64,000 nt of DNA from Cupriavidus basilensis (GCF_000876015.1 NZ_BBQM01000030.1:55586-119585); one strand, 5' to 3'. Numbered from the stretch's first letter, positions 1 to 7,771 are shown. Translations and numbers: made by a program. Notes: generated by a model from the sequence alone, not told the origin.

Positions 1-345
1 GATGGCGCCCACGCGCTTGAGCAGCGGGACGCGCGCCGGCAGGTAGCCGCGCTGCGCGGCCAGCGCGGCAGCGTCTGGCGGCAGCGTGGTCAGGACGATG
101 CTGCCCACGGACAAGGGGCGTGGCAGCGAGCCGGGCTTACGGCCCAGCGGATCGACGCGATACCAGCCGACCGCCACGCTGTCGGACGGGTTGTAGATCA
201 GGCGCGGCAGCGGATGCACGAAGGACGCCCAGGCCAGCGCAGCGAGGCCCCAGGCGGACAGGCTCGCCAGCACGAGGCGAGCGCGCAAACGTGCGCGGGG
301 CGCGCGAGGACGCGGCTCGGTGCAGGCAGGGGAAACGGCGGTCAT
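1..345 (-). CDS. traF: TraF-like conjugal transfer S26 peptidase (partial)
   Basis: This is the N-terminal 115 residues of a secretion-type peptidase; the C-terminus is cut by the window edge. After an arginine- and proline-rich start there is one hydrophobic segment (about residues 23-42). The stretch NPSDSVAVGWYRVDP then resembles the nucleophile region of TraF/signal peptidase S26 proteins, with Ser at the expected place. In conjugative elements TraF processes pilin or another transfer protein at the inner membrane. The start codon overlaps the stop of the DUF2840 gene as ATGA, so the two are probably translationally coupled. The assignment rests on half of the protein and on context, and the catalytic lysine is outside the window. 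Confidence 0.75.
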   Translation of the reverse strand, partial: MTAVSPACTEPRPRAPRARLRARLVLASLSAWGLAALAWASFVHPLPRLIYNPSDSVAVGWYRVDPLGRKPGSLPRPLSVGSIVLTTLPPDAAALAAQRGYLPARVPLLKRVGAI

Positions 346-875
346 GGCAGCGCCCTCCCGGTCAGCCAGGCGGCGTGCCGCTCGGCGGTGTATTCGGGCA
401 ACGGCAGGCGCGCGGCGAGCCGGTTGGCGAGCGTGCGCCAGTACGCGGGCGACGCACCGATAGGCGCGATGCCCAGCGCCTCGATGGAGTCGATGCGCTC
501 CAGCACGGCGCGCACCTGGTTCTCCCCTTCGGCGTGCAGCAGCAGGCGCGCGCCAGGCTGCACGCCGGGGATGCGCTGCGCCGCATCGAACGGCGTGCAA
601 GCCTGCATCACCATGAGCTGCCAGCGGATCGTGCCGTAGTCGTTGGCATGCCAGCGGATGCGGCAGAACATGGCACCCGGCAGGAACACCGCGCAGCGCC
701 GCCAGCGGTCGAGCTGGAGCGTGCGCGCAGGTTCGCCGAAGCGCAGGTAGAGCTTGAAGCGCGGTTCGATGTAGGCCAGCGCCACGCGCGTCAGCGGTGC
801 GCTGGCAGGCTGGCCGAAAGATGCTGCGAGCGCAGCCGTGGCCGCGCCAGCGACAGGCGAAGCGGATGTGGTCAT
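342..875 (-). CDS. DUF2840 domain protein
   Basis: A 177-residue protein of the DUF2840 family, which is found almost only beside traF and parA in Tn4371-like ICEs and related plasmids. No catalytic motif is visible. The N-terminus is Ala-rich, and the body contains several Trp-rich patches such as RIRWHANDYGTIRW. It overlaps the gene before it and the one after it by ATGA, which places it in a tightly coupled parA to traF operon. A role in element maintenance or transfer is inferred from context only. Confidence 0.8.
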   Translation of the reverse strand: MTTSASPVAGAATAALAASFGQPASAPLTRVALAYIEPRFKLYLRFGEPARTLQLDRWRRCAVFLPGAMFCRIRWHANDYGTIRWQLMVMQACTPFDAAQRIPGVQPGARLLLHAEGENQVRAVLERIDSIEALGIAPIGASPAYWRTLANRLAARLPLPEYTAERHAAWLTGRALP

Positions 876-1156
876 GGGGTGTTTTCCCTGCGGTGTTCTG
901 GAAACTCGCGCTCAAGCAGGCCGCGCAGCAGATCGGCCACCGTCACGCCTTGCGTGAAGGCCGACACCTTGATGCGCGCCCGCATCGCGGGCGTGATGTC
1001 GAGGGTCAGGCGGGCGGTGTAGAGGTCGCCCTTGCCCAGCGCATCGGCGTCGCCCTGGCGAATCCACGCCTCGGCGTGCGGATTCGCGGGCGGACGCGCG
1101 CCGATGCCGACGCGCTTGACCGAGCGTTTGCCGTTCGGTGGCGGCTTTGCGGTCAT
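872..1156 (-). CDS. Small ribbon-helix-helix-like partition accessory protein
   Basis: A 94-residue protein starting at 1156; a longer reading frame runs upstream but lies inside parA. The N-terminal 40 residues are basic and Pro/Gly-rich, and the C-terminal half (LYTARLTLDITPAMRARIKV then helices) looks like a ribbon-helix-helix fold: a short strand followed by two helices. Small DNA-binding proteins of this kind are often encoded beside ParA ATPases, where they act as autorepressors or centromere-binding partners. The start overlaps the parA stop as ATGA and the stop overlaps the DUF2840 start as ATGA. The fold is my reading of the sequence, not a database match. Confidence 0.7.
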   Translation of the reverse strand: MTAKPPPNGKRSVKRVGIGARPPANPHAEAWIRQGDADALGKGDLYTARLTLDITPAMRARIKVSAFTQGVTVADLLRGLLEREFPEHRRENTP

Positions 1157-1791
1157 GGCGTCCACCGCAACAGTTCGTCCACCAGCGCGGTGATTTCGCG
1201 CGCGGCGGCGCTGTCCGGCGCCGTCTCGCGTGCAAGCCGTCCAGCGGCCACGCTGTCGGCGAACACGATGCGTTGATGCACTTCCGCGCGCAGCGCAGGA
1301 AGCGGCTGGTCGGCGAGTGCCTGGCGCGCTTCGCGTCCGATCACGGTGGTACTGACGCGCCGATTGATGACGAAGGCCGCGCGCAGCGCAGGCCGAAACA
1401 CCTGCGCTTCGCGGATCAGCGCCACCATCTCCGCGCTGGCCCACAGGTCGTAGGGGCTGGGCTGCACCGGAATCAGCACGCGCTCGGCCGCCAGCAGCGC
1501 GGAGCGCGCCAAGGCGGCGATCCTGGGCGGCCCGTCGATGACGACGTGATCGGCCCGCCAGGCGAGTTCTGGCGCCTCCTGATGCAGCGTTTCGCGTGCG
1601 AGGCCCACGGCGCTGAACAGCCTTGGCAAGCCTTGCTGGCTTCTGCGCTGCGTCCAGTCCAGCGATGAGCCTTGCGGGTCGGCATCCAGCAGCACGACGT
1701 GCTGGCCGCGCATCGCCAACTCTCCAGCGATGTGCGTGGCGAGCGTGGTCTTGCCCACGCCGCCTTTCTGGTTGAGCAGAGCAACGATCAT
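1153..1791 (-). CDS. parA: ParA-family partition ATPase
   Basis: A 212-residue deviant Walker-type ATPase. Walker A is at the very N-terminus (NQKGGVGKTT, residues 7-16, with the signature Lys9), Walker A' is DADPQGSS, and Walker B is the VVIDGPP region. It would drive segregation of the circular form of the element with ParB. I chose the start at 1791 because GGAGGG lies about 8 bases upstream and residue 1 then leads directly into the first strand; an in-frame extension to 1860 has no support. It is followed by three genes that overlap one another by four bases each. Confidence 0.93.
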   Translation of the reverse strand: MIVALLNQKGGVGKTTLATHIAGELAMRGQHVVLLDADPQGSSLDWTQRRSQQGLPRLFSAVGLARETLHQEAPELAWRADHVVIDGPPRIAALARSALLAAERVLIPVQPSPYDLWASAEMVALIREAQVFRPALRAAFVINRRVSTTVIGREARQALADQPLPALRAEVHQRIVFADSVAAGRLARETAPDSAAAREITALVDELLRWTP

Positions 1792-1955
1792 GGCGCGGCC
1801 CTCCGTGTTGGAAAGCCGGGCTGTTGCCGCTGCGCTTCGTGCCGCGTGGCGGTTGTCCACCGTGGCGCGGCGCTTCTACTACCAGTTAGAGGTTTTAAGT
1901 TAGGGAAGTTAGAGGGGCCGCAAACCCGCGCCGTTATTGGCTTTGCGGCCGATTC

Positions 1956-2020
1956 GTACTCCTGATAGCACGATAGCCGTACTCCCGATAGCACGATACC
2001 TCGTACTCCTGATAGCACGA
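1956..2020. repeat. Three iteron-like direct repeats downstream of repA
   Basis: An 18 bp unit, GTACTCCTGATAGCACGA, occurs at 1956-1973 and 2003-2020, and with one change (CTCCC for CTCCT) at 1979-1996. Starts are 23 and 24 bp apart, close to two helical turns. They lie between the 3' end of repA and the 5' end of parA. Each unit is an imperfect palindrome flanked by TCGT/ACGA in two of the copies. Spacing and position fit iterons for RepA binding or ParB/ParA operator sites; binding is inferred. Confidence 0.7.
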
Positions 2021-2044
2021 GCCCGTCCACAAGTTGCGCACCGT

Positions 2045-2902
2045 TTATCCCCGTGCCGTGTATGGCACGGGCCGAAAGGTCAGCAGCTCGGCGCCGTTGT
2101 CCGGCATCCGCTCGATGCCCAGGGCGTAGCCCGGCAGCGACTGCCGCGCGACCAGCGTGCGCAGGTCGTAGGCGAAGTCCGAGAAGCGCGTAGCGCTGCC
2201 CGATTTCCGATACAGGTGTCGGAAATCGAACTGCCAGCCGCCCGGCTGTCGGCCACCGTGCTTGCGCACCAGCCGGTACAGCCAGCGCTCGATGCCGCCC
2301 GTCAGCCGGAAATACGCCGGGTCGATGGTCAGCACCAGGGCGGCGTCCATGACGCCGGCATAGAACCAGTCCGGCAAGATCAGCTCCAGCCCCAAGGGCG
2401 TGCCCTTGGCATCGGCCAGTTCCTTCCACTCGTTGATCCACGAGAAGCGATGCAGGCGCCGTCCGGTCGTCTCGCGGATCGACGTGGCCACCGTGGTCGA
2501 TTGCAGCCGGTCGAGGGCGGCCTTGAGGCGCTGGTAGTCGCGCAGCGACGTACCGCGCCCGATGAACCGCAGGATCTCGTAGGGCGTGGCCTGCATCAGC
2601 CGCGACGAGCGGAAGCCCGCGTCGCGGGCTTCCACGATCTGCGAGGCCGCCCATATCAGCACGTCCGCGTCCCAAATCGTGGCGATGCCATGCTCGGCCG
2701 TGCCTTCCACGCGGATCGTGACGTTCCCCGCCCGGAAGTCGATCGGCGCGACGCGCCGCGACTTCGCCAGCGAGAAGAACGGAAAGGCCATCAAGTCCTG
2801 GCTGTCGCGCGGCGCCATGTCGCCGGGCAAGGCGCGGAACAGGTCGAGCTGTTCGCGCTCTTGCAACGGCCGCTGCCGGGACGGCAGCGCAGGGCTGGAC
2901 AT
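2045..2902 (-). CDS. repA: Plasmid-type replication initiator RepA
   Basis: A 285-residue protein of the plasmid RepA (RPA) family carried by Tn4371-like ICEs and some broad-host plasmids. Recognisable segments are the N-terminal LDLFRALPGDMAPRDSQDLM, the region WDADVLIWAASQI and the winged-helix portion TPYEILRFIGRGTSLRDYQR. It would initiate replication of the excised circle and stabilise it together with parA/parB. Three iteron-like repeats lie just past its 3' end. The next gene upstream is the AlpA-like regulator, 26 bases away, on the same strand. Confidence 0.88.
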   Translation of the reverse strand: MSSPALPSRQRPLQEREQLDLFRALPGDMAPRDSQDLMAFPFFSLAKSRRVAPIDFRAGNVTIRVEGTAEHGIATIWDADVLIWAASQIVEARDAGFRSSRLMQATPYEILRFIGRGTSLRDYQRLKAALDRLQSTTVATSIRETTGRRLHRFSWINEWKELADAKGTPLGLELILPDWFYAGVMDAALVLTIDPAYFRLTGGIERWLYRLVRKHGGRQPGGWQFDFRHLYRKSGSATRFSDFAYDLRTLVARQSLPGYALGIERMPDNGAELLTFRPVPYTARG

Positions 2903-2928
2903 GGCGATGGCCTCCCGCGCTCCAGTGG

Positions 2929-3210
2929 TCAGCGCGCACGGCTGTCGGCCGAGTGGTGCTCGGCGTATTCGGGATCGGAAGTCGTCTCGAAGCTGCGGTC
3001 GGCGGCCCAGGCATCGAGGTCGGCCACGGCGTACATGACGCGCCGGCCGAACTTGCGAAAGCGCGGGCCGCCGCCGATCACGCGCTGCTTTTCCAGCGTG
3101 CGCGGCGACAGGCGCAGGTATTCGGCGGCTTCGTCGTTGGTCAGATAGCGTTGGGGCTGCGCGGCAGCAGTTGAGACAGCGGCGGCAGGCCGCAAAGGAG
3201 CGGGACGCAT
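2929..3210 (-). CDS. AlpA-like / excisionase-type helix-turn-helix protein
   Basis: A 93-residue protein with a MerR-like winged helix typical of AlpA and excisionases: RYLTNDEAAEYLRLSPRTLE, then a recognition wing GGGPRFRKFGRRVMY and the closing helix VADLDAWAADR. Such proteins bend DNA during excision or regulate integrase and replication genes. The start at 3210 has GGAGG eight bases upstream; an upstream in-frame ATG overlaps this ribosome-binding site. It sits directly before repA and is probably co-transcribed from the promoter at 4142-4170. Confidence 0.85.
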   Translation of the reverse strand: MRPAPLRPAAAVSTAAAQPQRYLTNDEAAEYLRLSPRTLEKQRVIGGGPRFRKFGRRVMYAVADLDAWAADRSFETTSDPEYAEHHSADSRAR

Positions 3211-3294
3211 GAGATGAACCTCCATCGGTTGCAAAGCTCCGGCCACACAGCGCAACCGGATGGAAGCCAGTCTCAGAAAACGAAGCTGCTCTGC

Positions 3295-4068
3295 TCAGGG
3301 ACGTTTTGCGTCTCCATCAAAACGTCCCTTCTCAAGCGGCGACAGTTGTGCTAGGCGGCGGTAGCCGCCGCGCATCAACGCATCGCCGCGCCGCACCAGG
3401 CGGCGCACGCGGGCACGCAGATCGCCATCGGCGTGCCAGTCGGCGGCCACGGCATCGGCGCCGAACAGACCTTCGGCCACGTCGCGCAAGGACGCACCCG
3501 CCAGGGTCGCGTCGAGCGCCTGCAAGGTGTGCAGTTCCAGCAGCGCGGCAGGTGTCGGCCTACGTCTGGCATCGGCCAGTGCCGCGCCGAACACATGACC
3601 GCGCGCAGGCGCGGCAGCGCCGCCGCGGTGGGCATAGGCGACGGCCATGCCGTCTTCCAGTCCAGGCGCGAGCGCGAAGCGCAGGCAATGGCCGGGGCTG
3701 CGTGCGGTGAGCGCCAGCCCCTTGCCATCGTGGAGCAGTTGCTTATGGCCGGGGATACGCCAGAACGCGAAGGATTCGGCATCCACGGGCGGATCGGCAT
3801 CGGGGTAGAGTTGCACCACGGCAGCGTGGCCGGGCTGCCAGGCCGGATGCGCGTCGCGCGCATCCAGGGCCGGGTCTTCCAGCAGGCGCAGGCCCCAGCG
3901 ATGCGCCGCGTCCTGTGCTGCCTGTGACCGGCGACGATGGCGCAGCCAATCGAGCCGGTAGTCGGGGTGCCTGCGCAGGTACTCCCAGGCGAGCGCAAGG
4001 CTGTCCAGATGCAGCACGTACAGATACGCGGCAGTCGGATACCAAGACTCGGCGGCGCGATCGGCCAT
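3295..4068 (-). CDS. DUF2285 domain protein with N-terminal regulator-like domain
   Basis: A 257-residue ICE backbone protein. The N-terminus (WYPTAAYLYVLHLDSLALAWEYLRRHPDYR) is the DUF6499-like transcriptional-regulator domain, with the conserved AWEYLRR..DYR helix. The C-terminal part contains the DUF2285 helices ending SPLEKGRF. Proteins of this architecture are common beside alpA and repA in proteobacterial ICEs, and their function is not established. It is the first gene of the minus-strand run DUF2285, alpA, repA, parA, and a consensus-like promoter lies about 75 bases before it. Confidence 0.8.
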   Translation of the reverse strand: MADRAAESWYPTAAYLYVLHLDSLALAWEYLRRHPDYRLDWLRHRRRSQAAQDAAHRWGLRLLEDPALDARDAHPAWQPGHAAVVQLYPDADPPVDAESFAFWRIPGHKQLLHDGKGLALTARSPGHCLRFALAPGLEDGMAVAYAHRGGAAAPARGHVFGAALADARRRPTPAALLELHTLQALDATLAGASLRDVAEGLFGADAVAADWHADGDLRARVRRLVRRGDALMRGGYRRLAQLSPLEKGRFDGDAKRP

Positions 4069-4141
4069 GACGCAACCTCCTGGGAACAGGAATCGCCGCC
4101 ACGGCCGGGCTACGCGCTACATCGCCATCGTCAGAACGTCA

Positions 4142-4170
4142 TGGGTAAAAATTGTGGCTCGGGTTGTCAA
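4142..4170 (-). promoter_or_regulatory. Sigma-70-type promoter for the DUF2285-alpA-repA operon
   Basis: On the minus strand a perfect -35 TTGACA (complement of 4165-4170) is followed after 17 bp by TACCCA (4142-4147). It lies about 75 bases before the DUF2285 start. The 310 bp gap at 4069-4377 shows nothing else that I recognise. The -10 box is weak, so expression may need an activator. Confidence 0.55.
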
Positions 4171-4377
4171 GACCAATTGGCTCCGATGCGTTGCGGTTTC
4201 CGTCTCAATGTGGCAGTGGCAGCGCCCCGACCGTGGGACGCCGTACAGGCCAGCCTGCCGCAGCCCAGGCCGGACATCATGACTGTTTCGATCAGATTTG
4301 CCGGGGTATGCCGCAAGAGTGCCGATTAAGACCTATCCGGCATGACACCAGACTGAGAAAGCCACAGTAGGCCGTAC

Positions 4378-4728
4378 TCAGTCCGGGATGGCCCCGTCGC
4401 GCTCGGCCAGCCGGGTGTATTCCGACAGCGTGCGCGTGGGGCGGAAATAGAGGTCGCGCATCACGGGCTGCTGATGCGGCCCGACGATGCCAGCCAGCTC
4501 GGACAGCTTGACGGTTCCTTGCGCCGGCATTCCGATTCCCAGGTCGATGAGGCCCCAGGCGGTGTCGCCATCGGCGGGATCGAGCGCAGCCAGCAGCCAG
4601 GTCACATGCGCGTCCGGCGTGAACAGCCGCACCACGGGCACCGGGTCGATGGCCCGGCCAGCGGCGCGGGCCTCGCCGTTGGCGAGCAGTTGCGCGCGCT
4701 CCGGGACGGTGGCGAGTGGCTGGGGCAT
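4378..4728 (-). CDS. DUF2958 domain protein, copy 1
   Basis: A 116-residue protein with the DUF2958 pattern: RAQLLANGEAR, VPVVRLFTPDAHVTWLLAALDP, WGLIDLGIGMPAQGTVKLSEL and a C-terminal RDLYFRPTRTLSEYT. These small proteins are widespread ICE and plasmid accessories of unknown biochemistry. A paralogue of identical length is encoded at 15858-16208, and alignment of the two supports the start at 4728, although no good ribosome-binding site precedes it. It is transcribed divergently from the XRE regulator at 4969, with a palindrome-bearing promoter between them. Confidence 0.85.
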   Translation of the reverse strand: MPQPLATVPERAQLLANGEARAAGRAIDPVPVVRLFTPDAHVTWLLAALDPADGDTAWGLIDLGIGMPAQGTVKLSELAGIVGPHQQPVMRDLYFRPTRTLSEYTRLAERDGAIPD

Positions 4729-4903
4729 GGTCGGCAATCCCACAAATCCAATGATGCACGGATGCGGTTTCACGCCCAAGCGCAGAACCGCCAAACCGGA
4801 TTTACGCCTTCGTGCGCAAGCGCGGATGCGCTTGCGTGGCTTTGCTGGAACCCGCCGATGCGGATTTCCGTAAAGGCACAAAAACGTAGAACACCAAATG
4901 AAC

Positions 4904-4932
4904 ACTATAGATTGTAGCTCTATAGGACGCAA
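4904..4932 (-). promoter_or_regulatory. Promoter with a 21 bp palindromic operator
   Basis: On the minus strand TTGCGT (complement of 4927-4932) and TATAGT (complement of 4904-4909) are separated by exactly 17 bp, reading towards the DUF2958 gene. The palindrome CTATAGA-N7-TCTATAG (4905-4925) covers the -10 box and the spacer. It is 44 bp from the start of the divergent XRE regulator, which is the natural candidate to bind it. Binding is inferred. Confidence 0.65.
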
Positions 4933-4968
4933 TGGGCTGTCATCTTGGTTTTTCGAGGGAAACCATAG

Positions 4969-5274
4969 GTGGCGGCTGGGAACTCATTGGCGAAGGCGTT
5001 GAAGACAGTTAGAAAGGCCCGTGGCTTGAGCCAGGAAGCCTTCTCTGACGTGTCCAGCCGTACCTATATGAGTACCCTCGAACGCGACCTGAAAAGCCCG
5101 ACCTTGAACAAGCTGGCCGAGCTGTGCGAGGTGATGGAGATCCACCCGCTCACACTGCTGACGCTGGCCTATGCGGGCAATAGCCCGCACAAGGCCGACG
5201 AACTGCTGGCGCAGGTGCGCCAGGAGCTGGAGGCGGTGTTGAAGGAACGCGACGCGGCGAAGCCGCGCGCGTGA
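4969..5274 (+). CDS. XRE-family helix-turn-helix regulator
   Basis: A 101-residue protein with a Cro/CI-type domain covering residues 7-65. KTVRKARGLSQEAFSDVSS holds helices 1-3, and SRTYMSTLERDLKSPTL is the recognition helix region that contacts DNA. The rest is a short charged helix that may dimerise. The start is GTG, with GAGGGA about 8 bases upstream. It is the only backbone gene here on the plus strand besides the cargo, and it faces away from DUF2958, so it probably represses the palindromic promoter at 4904-4932 and may control element transfer or maintenance. Confidence 0.88.
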   Translation: MAAGNSLAKALKTVRKARGLSQEAFSDVSSRTYMSTLERDLKSPTLNKLAELCEVMEIHPLTLLTLAYAGNSPHKADELLAQVRQELEAVLKERDAAKPRA

Positions 5275-5337
5275 CGTTGTGATGTGCTGCGACCAGCAGC
5301 ACAGCGCCCCGCCGCGATGGGCGGGGCGCTGCGGCGG

Positions 5338-5652
5338 TCACGCCGCCTGGGGCTTGCTGCGCGACCAGATAAGGTCGTGCGTGCCGTCCTCGCCTTCGAT
5401 CAGGCGGGCATAGACCGGAGCCGGGAACGAAGGATCGTCGAGGGTCACGGACAGGTAATCGCGCCCGGCCTCGCTTGTCTTCTTCCACGCCGCGCCGATG
5501 TCGTGGCCGGCGGCCTGGAGGCGGAAGTCGGGGGCGTTCTCGCTGCTGCCCTTGTCGTTGGGAACCAGCTTGGCCTTGACGTTGAGTGTCAGGGTGCGAA
5601 GCGTGCCGGTGAAGCCGTCTTTGTCTGCGGTGAAGGTGCCGATGTTGGCCAT
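5338..5652 (-). CDS. DUF736 domain protein
   Basis: A 104-residue protein beginning MANIGTFTADKDGFTGTLRT, the hallmark of DUF736, followed by a beta-rich body and a final IWSRSKPQAA. The family is small, conserved and almost confined to plasmids and ICEs; its role is unknown. The start at 5652 has AAAGGAG nine bases upstream. A longer in-frame extension covers the non-coding leader and is not believable. In related elements this gene lies near parB; here the arsenic/chromate block separates the two. Confidence 0.88.
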   Translation of the reverse strand: MANIGTFTADKDGFTGTLRTLTLNVKAKLVPNDKGSSENAPDFRLQAAGHDIGAAWKKTSEAGRDYLSVTLDDPSFPAPVYARLIEGEDGTHDLIWSRSKPQAA

Positions 5653-6401
5653 GATGTTTTCTCCTTTCGGTTGAACAAGGTTCGCGCCCATCGCGTCCTT
5701 GTTGTGATCCGGCCGGCAGGGGACGGGCTGGCCGCACCGCTTGCGGTCGAAACGCAGTGGAGAGCCGGGAGGCGAAAAGAATTTGCTGCGCGAGGAAGCC
5801 GTGCAGCGGCGGGGAAATTGTTTTCGCCGGACGGTTGCAGCCATGAAGCCCGAGGCGCAGCCGCGCCACCGCCAGGATTCACAACGAGACAAGGACGCCT
5901 TGGGTCGAACCGCTCCGAAAGGAGATAGGGCCTGCTCGGCATCCCCGCTCGAAGGCTTCTCCGGCTCGCCCGCTGACGCGGGCGAGGTCAACCCCGCAAC
6001 GACAGGCGAGAACGCCTCCACCACACCTTGCGGCGCCGGTCTTGAGGCGTGGCGTGGAAGCTCCATAGCGATGCCGGGCGGGTTGTCCGTGAACCGTCCT
6101 TCGTGACGTGATGGGCAGGAACCGCCAGCGTTGAGGACGGCACGCACCTGCACAACCTGCCGCAGCAAGCGCCAGCGTGTTCGCCAGCGCCCCGTTCATC
6201 GCGGCGGGGCGCTGGACGGGCCGATCCGGCGCAGCCGGTTCGGCCACATCGAGGGGCGCCAAGCTGCGCGCGGCGGGGATAGCCCGCAGGGCTTTCCCCT
6301 GGAGGCAAGCGAAGCGCGCAGCGCCGCAGGCGCGAAGGCGTGAGCAACTGTCTTGAAAGTCAAGCCTCGCAAGCGCGCAGGCTCCATTCAATTGAAGCGT
6401 T
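5653..6401. other. Gene-free leader between DUF736 and the arsenic block
   Basis: About 750 bases without a credible gene. Reading frames here are low-complexity and have no ribosome-binding sites. A GC-rich imperfect inverted repeat (GCCAGCGCCCCG with CGGGGCGCTGG) lies around 6186-6215, and GGCAAGCGAAGCGCGCAG at about 6304-6321 matches the start of the leader repeats at 14976 and 17185. The left edge of the arsenic cargo is probably somewhere inside this stretch. Confidence 0.6.
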
Positions 6402-6439
6402 TTGCCAATGATTCAATAAATGTTGTATTATCGAATCAT
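6402..6439 (+). promoter_or_regulatory. arsR promoter and operator, leaderless type
   Basis: TTGCCA (6402-6407) and TATTAT (6426-6431) are separated by 18 bp. The arsR ATG begins 7 bases after the -10 box, so the transcript is expected to start at or next to the A of ATG. No ribosome-binding site is present. A perfect inverted repeat ATGATTC-N18-GAATCAT (6408-6414 and 6433-6439) spans the -10 box and start codon and is the likely ArsR operator. Confidence 0.7.
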
Positions 6440-6767
6440 GAACGAGACCCAAGCCATTTCCGCCCTCGGCGCCCTGGCCCATACCCAGCGGCTGCGCGTG
6501 TTCCGCGCCCTGGTGGTCGCCGGCCCCGAAGGGCTGACACCCAGCGTCCTCGCCGACCAGCTCGACGTGGCCCGCAACTCCCTGTCCTTCCACCTGAAAG
6601 AACTGGCCCATGCCGGCCTGGTCACCATCGAGCAGCAGGGCCGCAACCTGATCTACCGCGCCGACTTCACCCAGATGAATGGGCTGCTCGGCTATCTGAC
6701 CGAGCACTGCTGCCAGGGCGGCGCGTGCGAGGTCACCGAATCCTCCTCTGCCTGTACTTCCTGCTGA
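6438..6767 (+). CDS. arsR: ArsR-family arsenite-responsive repressor
   Basis: A 109-residue winged-helix repressor of the ars operon. The DNA-binding segment is SVLADQLDVARNSLSFHLKELAHAGLV. The classical ELCVCDL metal site in the recognition helix is missing; instead Cys91, Cys92 and Cys97 (HCCQGGAC) form a C-terminal triad like that of Acidithiobacillus-type ArsR, with further cysteines at 106 and 109. As(III) binding would release the operator over its own start codon. It is the first gene of arsR-arsI-arsC-acr3-arsC. The start at 6438 follows from the promoter layout; an upstream in-frame ATG at 6420 precedes the -10 box and cannot be used on this transcript. Confidence 0.95.
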   Translation: MNETQAISALGALAHTQRLRVFRALVVAGPEGLTPSVLADQLDVARNSLSFHLKELAHAGLVTIEQQGRNLIYRADFTQMNGLLGYLTEHCCQGGACEVTESSSACTSC

Positions 6768-6780
6768 AAGGATCACCCCC

Positions 6781-7251
6781 ATGAAGCGCTTTCACGTCCA
6801 CCTGCACGTCGATGACCTGAACCGCAGCATCGGCTTCTATTCCCAACTGTTCGCCGCGCAGCCCGCGCGCGTCGAAGGCGACTACGCCAAATGGATGCTC
6901 GAAGACCCGCCGGTCAACTTCGCCATCTCCACACGTGGCAACAAGCCGGGCATCGACCACCTGGGTATCCAGACCGACGATGCCGAGGAATTGGCGGTGC
7001 TGAAGGCCCGCGCCGAGGCGGCCGACATGACGCTGCTGGACGAGGGCACCACGACCTGCTGCTACGCGCGCAGCGAGAAGCACTGGATCACCGATCCGCA
7101 GGGCGTGGCCTGGGAGCACTTCCACACGCTGGGCAACATTCCGGTCTTTAACGAAGCGGCGCCTGCAGCGACTTCCGCCGCAGCGTGCTGTACCCCGGTG
7201 CGCGGCAAGCCGGTGGGCGTTGCGGTGAAGCCGGCTTCCTCCTGCTGCTGA
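6781..7251 (+). CDS. arsI: ArsI-like organoarsenical C-As lyase (glyoxalase fold)
   Basis: A 156-residue type I extradiol dioxygenase/glyoxalase-superfamily protein. ArsI enzymes use Fe(II) and O2 to cleave the carbon-arsenic bond of methylarsenite or aromatic arsenicals. The vicinal pair Cys93-Cys94 that binds the arsenical is present (TTTCCYARSEKHW), as are metal-ligand candidates near His5/His7, His60 (GIDHLGIQ) and Glu112 (AWEHFHT). The C-terminal 35 residues are Cys-rich (ACC...SSCC), as in other ars-linked members. It lies 13 bases after arsR. The family also contains CadI-like proteins of less certain function, but the Cys pair and operon favour ArsI. Confidence 0.87.
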   Translation: MKRFHVHLHVDDLNRSIGFYSQLFAAQPARVEGDYAKWMLEDPPVNFAISTRGNKPGIDHLGIQTDDAEELAVLKARAEAADMTLLDEGTTTCCYARSEKHWITDPQGVAWEHFHTLGNIPVFNEAAPAATSAAACCTPVRGKPVGVAVKPASSCC

Positions 7252-7263
7252 TGTGAGATACCC

Positions 7264-7761
7264 ATGACCACCGACAAGACCTACAACGCCCTGTTCATCT
7301 GCACGGGTAACTCGGCCCGCTCCATCCTGGCCGAAGGCATCCTCAATGAATTGGGCCAGGGGCGCTTTCGCGCCTACTCGGCGGGCAGCCACCCCAAGGG
7401 CGAAGTCCACCCACTGGCGCTCGCCACGCTGGAGCGGCTGCACATGCCGACCGCCGGCTACCGCAGCAAGAACTGGGACGAGTTCGCGGCGCCCGGTGCG
7501 CCGGAGCTGGATTTCATCTTCACGGTCTGCGACAACGCCGCCGGCGAGGTCTGCCCCGTGTGGCCGGGACGCCCGATGTCGGCGCATTGGGGTGTGCCTG
7601 ATCCCGCAGCCGTCGAGGGCACCGACGAACAGAAGCGCAAGGCATTCACGGATGCGGCGCTGACCTTGCGCCGGCGCATCGAGCTATTCCTGTCGCTGCC
7701 GATGCAACGCCTGGATGCCATGTCGCTGCAGCACGAGCTGCGCAGCATCGGCACGAAGTGA
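7264..7761 (+). CDS. arsC: Arsenate reductase, low-molecular-weight phosphatase type
   Basis: A 165-residue arsenate reductase of the thioredoxin-coupled (LMW-PTPase) class. The P-loop is ICTGNSARS, with nucleophile Cys13 and Arg19. Two further cysteines, Cys89 (FTVCDN) and Cys97 (EVCPVW), can carry the disulfide cascade that is resolved by thioredoxin. It converts As(V) to As(III) for export by the adjacent Acr3. It begins 12 bases after arsI. A second, unrelated arsenate reductase lies downstream. Confidence 0.93.
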   Translation: MTTDKTYNALFICTGNSARSILAEGILNELGQGRFRAYSAGSHPKGEVHPLALATLERLHMPTAGYRSKNWDEFAAPGAPELDFIFTVCDNAAGEVCPVWPGRPMSAHWGVPDPAAVEGTDEQKRKAFTDAALTLRRRIELFLSLPMQRLDAMSLQHELRSIGTK

Positions 7762-7771
7762 GGTCTGCGCG

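Noticed and set aside
1956..2020. A short CRISPR array
   Set aside because: The three repeats are only 18 bp, spacers would be 5-6 bp, and no cas genes are nearby; the layout fits iterons.
5653..6401. Minus-strand extension of DUF736 as a 276-residue protein
   Set aside because: The DUF736 signature starts at 5652 with its own ribosome-binding site; the upstream part is low-complexity.
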